Made by a program: the position numbers and the translations under genes. From Nitrosotalea sp. (lineage in GTDB: Archaea > Thermoproteota > Nitrososphaeria > Nitrososphaerales > Nitrosopumilaceae), in assembly GCA_031296345.1 (NCBI GenBank), contig JARLFW010000100.1, forward strand, positions 1 to 9,453: a stretch of DNA of 9,453 bases, read 5' to 3'. Positions within the stretch are counted from its first letter, which is position 1. Each line of letters begins with the position of its first letter. Shown one piece after another: positions 6,663 to 9,453 of this stretch. The notes beneath the pieces were generated by a model, which ran no database searches, was not told the origin of the DNA, and saw only the letters and a list, made by a program, of their open reading frames with translations.

Positions 6663-6697
6663 GTAAGTCTAAATGTATCTGGTTAATCATAAACCAT
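6663..6697. promoter_or_regulatory. Compact divergent promoter between mptE and folP
   Basis: Only 35 bp separate the two start codons, so both promoters must overlap. On the minus strand, GTTTATGAT (about 6686-6694) is centred about 28 nt before the mptE ATG. On the plus strand, TCTAAATGTAT (about 6668-6678) is centred about 25 nt before the folP ATG. Both transcripts would be leaderless or nearly so. Neither box is a consensus match, so exact positions are uncertain. Confidence 0.5.
6681..6695. promoter_or_regulatory. Imperfect inverted repeat over the mptE/folP divergent promoter
   Basis: GGTTAATCATAAACC pairs in 6 of 7 positions around a central C. It covers the proposed mptE TATA box and the predicted folP transcription start, so one bound protein could control both genes. 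It is a candidate operator only, as the repeat is short and no regulator gene is nearby. Confidence 0.35.
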
Positions 6698-7564
6698 ATG
6701 CATAAACTGGCAGGAGTAAGAATAGGTGATTCTAATCCAACACGGATAATGGGAATTATTAATACAAGTCCAGAATCATTTTACAAAAAATCAGTGTTTA
6801 CTGATAAGCGAGCTATAGGCACCGTTTCAAAATTAATGGAAGAAGATGGTGCCGATTTTATTGATGTTGGAGGAATGTCTACTGCACCATATATCAAAAC
6901 TCTTGTGTCAGAGGAAAAAGAGATCAAAAGAATAACAAACGCCATTGAATCTATCCAAAAAGTCTCAAAGTTACCCATCTCGGTTGATACATGTAGAGCA
7001 AAGGTAGCAAAGGCCGCTCTTCAACTAGGCGCAGAAATAATCAATGATGTTTCAGGCCTAAAATATGATGAAAACATGGCTGATGTACTTGAGGAATATA
7101 GTCCATCCGTTATTGTCTGTGCATTTAGTCATGATCTGATCACAGGAAATCCAGTGGCACAAGCAAGAAAATTGATTAGTCAAAGTGTCGCAATGGCATT
7201 AAAATCAGGAGTCCCAAAGAGCAAGATCGTAGTAGATCCTGCAATTGGCTTCTTTAGACAAAAGGCACAAGGCATATTATTTACAAAAATAAATTCTAAT
7301 TGGTTACAAAGAGACATCTTGGTACTGAGAAACTTGAATAAAATAAAAGATCGATATCCTATTCTTATTTCAATTTCACGAAAGTCATTCATAGGAAAAA
7401 TATTAGATGAACTAGATCCTGCAGAGCGAATCTATGGTTCTCTTGCAGCAGAAACTTTTGCTGCCCTAAACGGTGCTGATATACTACGAACACATAATGT
7501 AAAAGCTACAAACGATGTTATCAAGATCGTAAGTAGATTAAAAAATCTCAAGAAAGGCTTATAA
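6698..7564 (+). CDS. folP: Dihydropteroate synthase homologue, archaeal type
   Basis: TIM-barrel pterin-binding enzyme predicted to join 6-hydroxymethyl-dihydropterin pyrophosphate to an aryl amine. It has 288 aa, normal length. Family motifs are MGIINTSPESF (18-28), DVGGMSTAPY (56-65), SVDT (95-98), INDVSG (115-120), DPAIGFF (180-186), SRKSFIG (227-233), GSLAAE (247-252) and RTHNV (264-268). Several differ from the bacterial consensus as I recall it: DSF becomes ESF, GGESTRPG becomes GGMSTAPY (losing the Arg of the mobile loop), and RxHDV becomes RTHNV. The pterin pocket therefore looks kept while the second-substrate side is altered. The aryl donor may be p-aminobenzoate or, as in methanogens, a ribofuranosyl-aminobenzene phosphate; sequence alone does not decide. 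It is divergent from mptE and probably in one transcript with guaB, whose start is 30 nt downstream. Confidence 0.88.
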   Translation: MHKLAGVRIGDSNPTRIMGIINTSPESFYKKSVFTDKRAIGTVSKLMEEDGADFIDVGGMSTAPYIKTLVSEEKEIKRITNAIESIQKVSKLPISVDTCRAKVAKAALQLGAEIINDVSGLKYDENMADVLEEYSPSVIVCAFSHDLITGNPVAQARKLISQSVAMALKSGVPKSKIVVDPAIGFFRQKAQGILFTKINSNWLQRDILVLRNLNKIKDRYPILISISRKSFIGKILDELDPAERIYGSLAAETFAALNGADILRTHNVKATNDVIKIVSRLKNLKKGL

Positions 7565-7590
7565 CAGATTTTCATTCTAATCAAGAAGGT
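7558..7590 (+). promoter_or_regulatory. guaB: Possible guaB internal promoter and Shine-Dalgarno
   Basis: GAAGGT at 7585-7590 lies 4 nt before the TTG codon at 7595 and resembles an archaeal Shine-Dalgarno, supporting that start and translation from a folP-guaB message. CTTATAA at 7558-7564, overlapping the folP stop, is centred about 34 nt upstream. It could be a weak separate TATA box. The two signals suggest different models; co-transcription is the simpler one. Confidence 0.4.
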
Positions 7591-7594
7591 TTCA

Positions 7595-9034
7595 TTGGAA
7601 ATAAGGGAAGGACTAACATTTGATGATGTACTCCTTGTTCCTAAACGATCAGATATAGTTACTAGGTCTCAAACAAATCTGCAAACAAAACTTTCAAAAA
7701 ATATTTCTCTTAACATACCTGTAATCAGTGCAAATATGGATACAGTAACTGAATCTGCTATGGCGGTGGCAATAGCAAGAGAAGGTGGAATTGGAATTAT
7801 ACATAGATTTCTTACTATTTCAGAACAGGTAAACGAGGTACTCAAAACAAAACGTTCAGGCAGCATAATAATAGAAAATCCGTATACTATAGACCCAAAA
7901 CAAACAGTACGTGAAGCTGTAGAATCTATGCGTGAAAAAGGAGCTTCAGGATTGCTTGTGACAGATAATCAAGGTCAACTTGTTGGAATATTGACAAGAA
8001 GAGATATTGTCATGCTCGAGCCAAAAGATGAAAATAAAAAAGTTGATGAGGTTATGACAAGTGATGTTATTACAGCAAAATCTGGAATATCCATAGTTGA
8101 AGCAAAAGAAATACTTAGAAAAAATTGCATTGAAAAATTACCGCTTTTAGATGAACGCGGACATATCAAAGGACTAATCACTAGTAAAGATATCATTAAT
8201 GCTGGTAACTATCCACATGCATCAAAAGACAGGAAAGGAAGACCATTGGTTGGAGCTGCAGTAGGTGTAAAGGGAGATTTCATGGAAAGAACAGAAGCAT
8301 TGCTAGATGCAGGTGCTGATGTCATAGTGGTGGATATTGCACATGGACATAGCGAAAATGCAATTAACACTGTTAGATTGATAAAGAAAGCTTTTCCAAA
8401 TTGTGAATTGATTGCAGGAAATGTAGCGACCGCTCAAGGTACAGAGGATCTCATCAAAGCTGGTGTAGATGCAGTAAAGGTAGGAGTGGGTTCTGGTTCT
8501 ATCTGTATAACTAGAGTAATTACTGGTTCTGGAGTGCCTCAGCTTACTGCTGTAATTGATTGTGCACAAGTTGGAAAAAAATATGATATTCCAATAATAT
8601 CTGATGGTGGTGTAAGGACATCAGGTGATGCTACAAAAGCACTTGCTGCCGGAGCATCCACTGTAATGGTTGGGAGCTTGTTAGGAGGAACAGATGAAAG
8701 TCCTGGTTCATTTATGACGAAAAATGGTAAACGCTACAAAATTTATAGAGGCATGGCATCATTTTATGCAGCTCTTGGAAGAAAGAACAAGGAAACCAGT
8801 AATGCTTCTATGGTAGAAGATCTTAATGATTATGTTGCAGAAGGTGTTGAGGCAATGGTTCCATACAAGGGAAGTGTAACAGATATCATAAAACAACTGA
8901 CTGGAGGAATCCGTTCTGGTTTAAGTTATTGCGGTGCAAATACCATTCCTCAAATGCAACAAAATGCTGAATTTATAAAAATGTCAACAGCTGGATATGC
9001 AGAAAGTCAACCACATGATGTAGAGTTAATGTAA
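7595..9034 (+). CDS. guaB: IMP dehydrogenase homologue with CBS domain pair
   Basis: Predicted NAD-dependent oxidation of IMP to XMP, the committed step to guanine nucleotides; its product feeds guaA. It has 479 aa, close to the family norm. The TTG start is chosen because it gives the standard opening [15 protein letters not shown] and follows GAAGGT. A TIM barrel carries an inserted CBS pair (about 92-205, a regulatory nucleotide-binding module). Later motifs are VVDIAHGHS with D247, the catalytic-cysteine loop [11 protein letters not shown] with C304, [14 protein letters not shown] (337-350) and YRGMAS (384-389). The mobile flap then runs to [11 protein letters not shown]. Oddly, the Arg-Tyr pair usual in the IMP dehydrogenase flap (DRYF-type in bacteria) is not seen between 390 and 415; that stretch reads GRKNKETSN and onward. 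The Glu typical of GMP reductase after GMSS is also absent (F390). IMP dehydrogenase is favoured by overall motifs and by guaA nearby; a CBS-containing GMP reductase is the main alternative. Confidence 0.9.
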   Translation: MEIREGLTFDDVLLVPKRSDIVTRSQTNLQTKLSKNISLNIPVISANMDTVTESAMAVAIAREGGIGIIHRFLTISEQVNEVLKTKRSGSIIIENPYTIDPKQTVREAVESMREKGASGLLVTDNQGQLVGILTRRDIVMLEPKDENKKVDEVMTSDVITAKSGISIVEAKEILRKNCIEKLPLLDERGHIKGLITSKDIINAGNYPHASKDRKGRPLVGAAVGVKGDFMERTEALLDAGADVIVVDIAHGHSENAINTVRLIKKAFPNCELIAGNVATAQGTEDLIKAGVDAVKVGVGSGSICITRVITGSGVPQLTAVIDCAQVGKKYDIPIISDGGVRTSGDATKALAAGASTVMVGSLLGGTDESPGSFMTKNGKRYKIYRGMASFYAALGRKNKETSNASMVEDLNDYVAEGVEAMVPYKGSVTDIIKQLTGGIRSGLSYCGANTIPQMQQNAEFIKMSTAGYAESQPHDVELM

Positions 9035-9039
9035 TTTAC

Positions 9040-9049
9040 TTTAAATATA
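9040..9049 (+). promoter_or_regulatory. TATA box for the terminal membrane-protein gene
   Basis: TTTAAATATA, only 5 nt after the guaB stop codon, is centred about 28 nt before the ATG at 9073. The spacing predicts a leaderless transcript, and no Shine-Dalgarno precedes the ATG. An alternative box, TTATAAAC at 9051-9058, would be too close to the ATG for a leaderless start at 9073. Confidence 0.6.
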
Positions 9050-9072
9050 ATTATAAACTAGTTTTTCTCATA

Positions 9073-9453
9073 ATGCTTTCAAAAAAAAATGTACTTGGAA
9101 TTGCAATAGGCTTAGTAGGTATTATCCTCGGAACCTTTTTTCTAATTCAAGACCTAATGAGTAATGTACACGATGTAAATGACGTTGTAGATACAGGAAA
9201 AAGTGATATTTTTTCATTTGATGCACTACAACATTATCATGAATTTCTTAATGTTACAGGCAATTCATTTCATGTAATACTAAAATCACCACAGGATGGC
9301 TTACAAGTTAATCATGATTTTACAAATATCGTTAACTTTGATTGGTTTAGTCTTCATAATGGAAAACACTTCATAAATATAACAAATACTGGAGACTCGG
9401 TACTACATGTAACTGGAAAATTACAAGCCGTTACAAATCCAATGATATTCACA
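9073..9453 (+). CDS. Single-span membrane-anchored unknown protein, 3'-truncated by window edge
   Basis: The frame stays open to the end of the window (127 codons, no stop). The product starts MLSKKNVLGIAIGLVGI. Residues about 6-25 form one hydrophobic segment after a Lys pair, predicting an N-terminal signal anchor with the rest outside the cell. The external part contains several N-x-S/T sequons (NVT, NIT among them). A beta-rich segment ending near ITNTGDSVLHVTGKL resembles small beta-sandwich domains of archaeal surface proteins. I do not recognise a specific family and cannot assign a function. It has its own promoter just after guaB, so it is probably not part of the purine transcript. 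Confidence 0.8.
   Translation, partial: MLSKKNVLGIAIGLVGIILGTFFLIQDLMSNVHDVNDVVDTGKSDIFSFDALQHYHEFLNVTGNSFHVILKSPQDGLQVNHDFTNIVNFDWFSLHNGKHFINITNTGDSVLHVTGKLQAVTNPMIFT

Noticed and set aside
8303..8569. 88-aa minus-strand ORF inside guaB
   Set aside because: It covers the catalytic loop of IMP dehydrogenase on the other strand; its Ser/Tyr-rich composition is typical of an antisense artefact.
1..9453. Mobile element, CRISPR array, tRNA/rRNA or defence island
   Set aside because: No transposase or integrase motifs, regularly spaced direct repeats, RNA-gene signatures or terminal repeats were found; the window is compact housekeeping DNA plus surface-protein genes.

Overview
The window looks like chromosomal DNA of an ammonia-oxidising archaeon (Nitrososphaerota, most likely Nitrosopumilus-like). 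It is AT-rich and gene-dense. It encodes a group II chaperonin (thermosome), an archaeal MptE-type pterin pyrophosphokinase and a large secreted PKD/Ig-like repeat protein. Several genes have a TATA-like box 26-30 nt before the start codon, as expected for leaderless or short-leader archaeal transcripts. I assign the lineage from gene content and style; there is no rRNA in the window to confirm it.

Layout. Positions 1-2183 (+): the 3' two thirds of a thermosome subunit gene, then 8 nt later a PfkB-family kinase, probably one transcript. Positions 2184-2315: a short intergenic region with a possible terminator, three more inverted repeats and a TATA box. Positions 2316-3716 (+): a secreted protein of four tandem PKD/Ig-like modules, starting at TTG. 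Positions 3717-3786: a T-rich convergent terminator zone. Positions 3787-5878 (-): a tight three-gene operon made of a 59-aa coiled-coil protein, a 126-aa unknown protein and guaA. Positions 5925-6662 (-): mptE. It is divergent, across 35 bp, from folP (6698-7564, +), which is followed by guaB (7595-9034, +). From 9073 (+) to the window end: the start of a single-span membrane protein.

The central block (3787-9034) has a metabolic theme. GuaB (IMP to XMP) and GuaA (XMP to GMP) make the guanine nucleotide from which the pterin ring is later built. MptE activates 6-hydroxymethyl-dihydropterin, and the FolP homologue condenses it with an aryl amine. The two GMP-forming enzymes therefore bracket two consecutive late pterin steps.

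I found no mobile element, CRISPR array, tRNA, rRNA or defence system. The parts least explained by known biology are the two small proteins ahead of guaA, the cluster of inverted repeats around the secreted-protein promoter, the possible shared operator between mptE and folP, and an IMP dehydrogenase homologue whose active-site flap lacks the usual Arg-Tyr pair.
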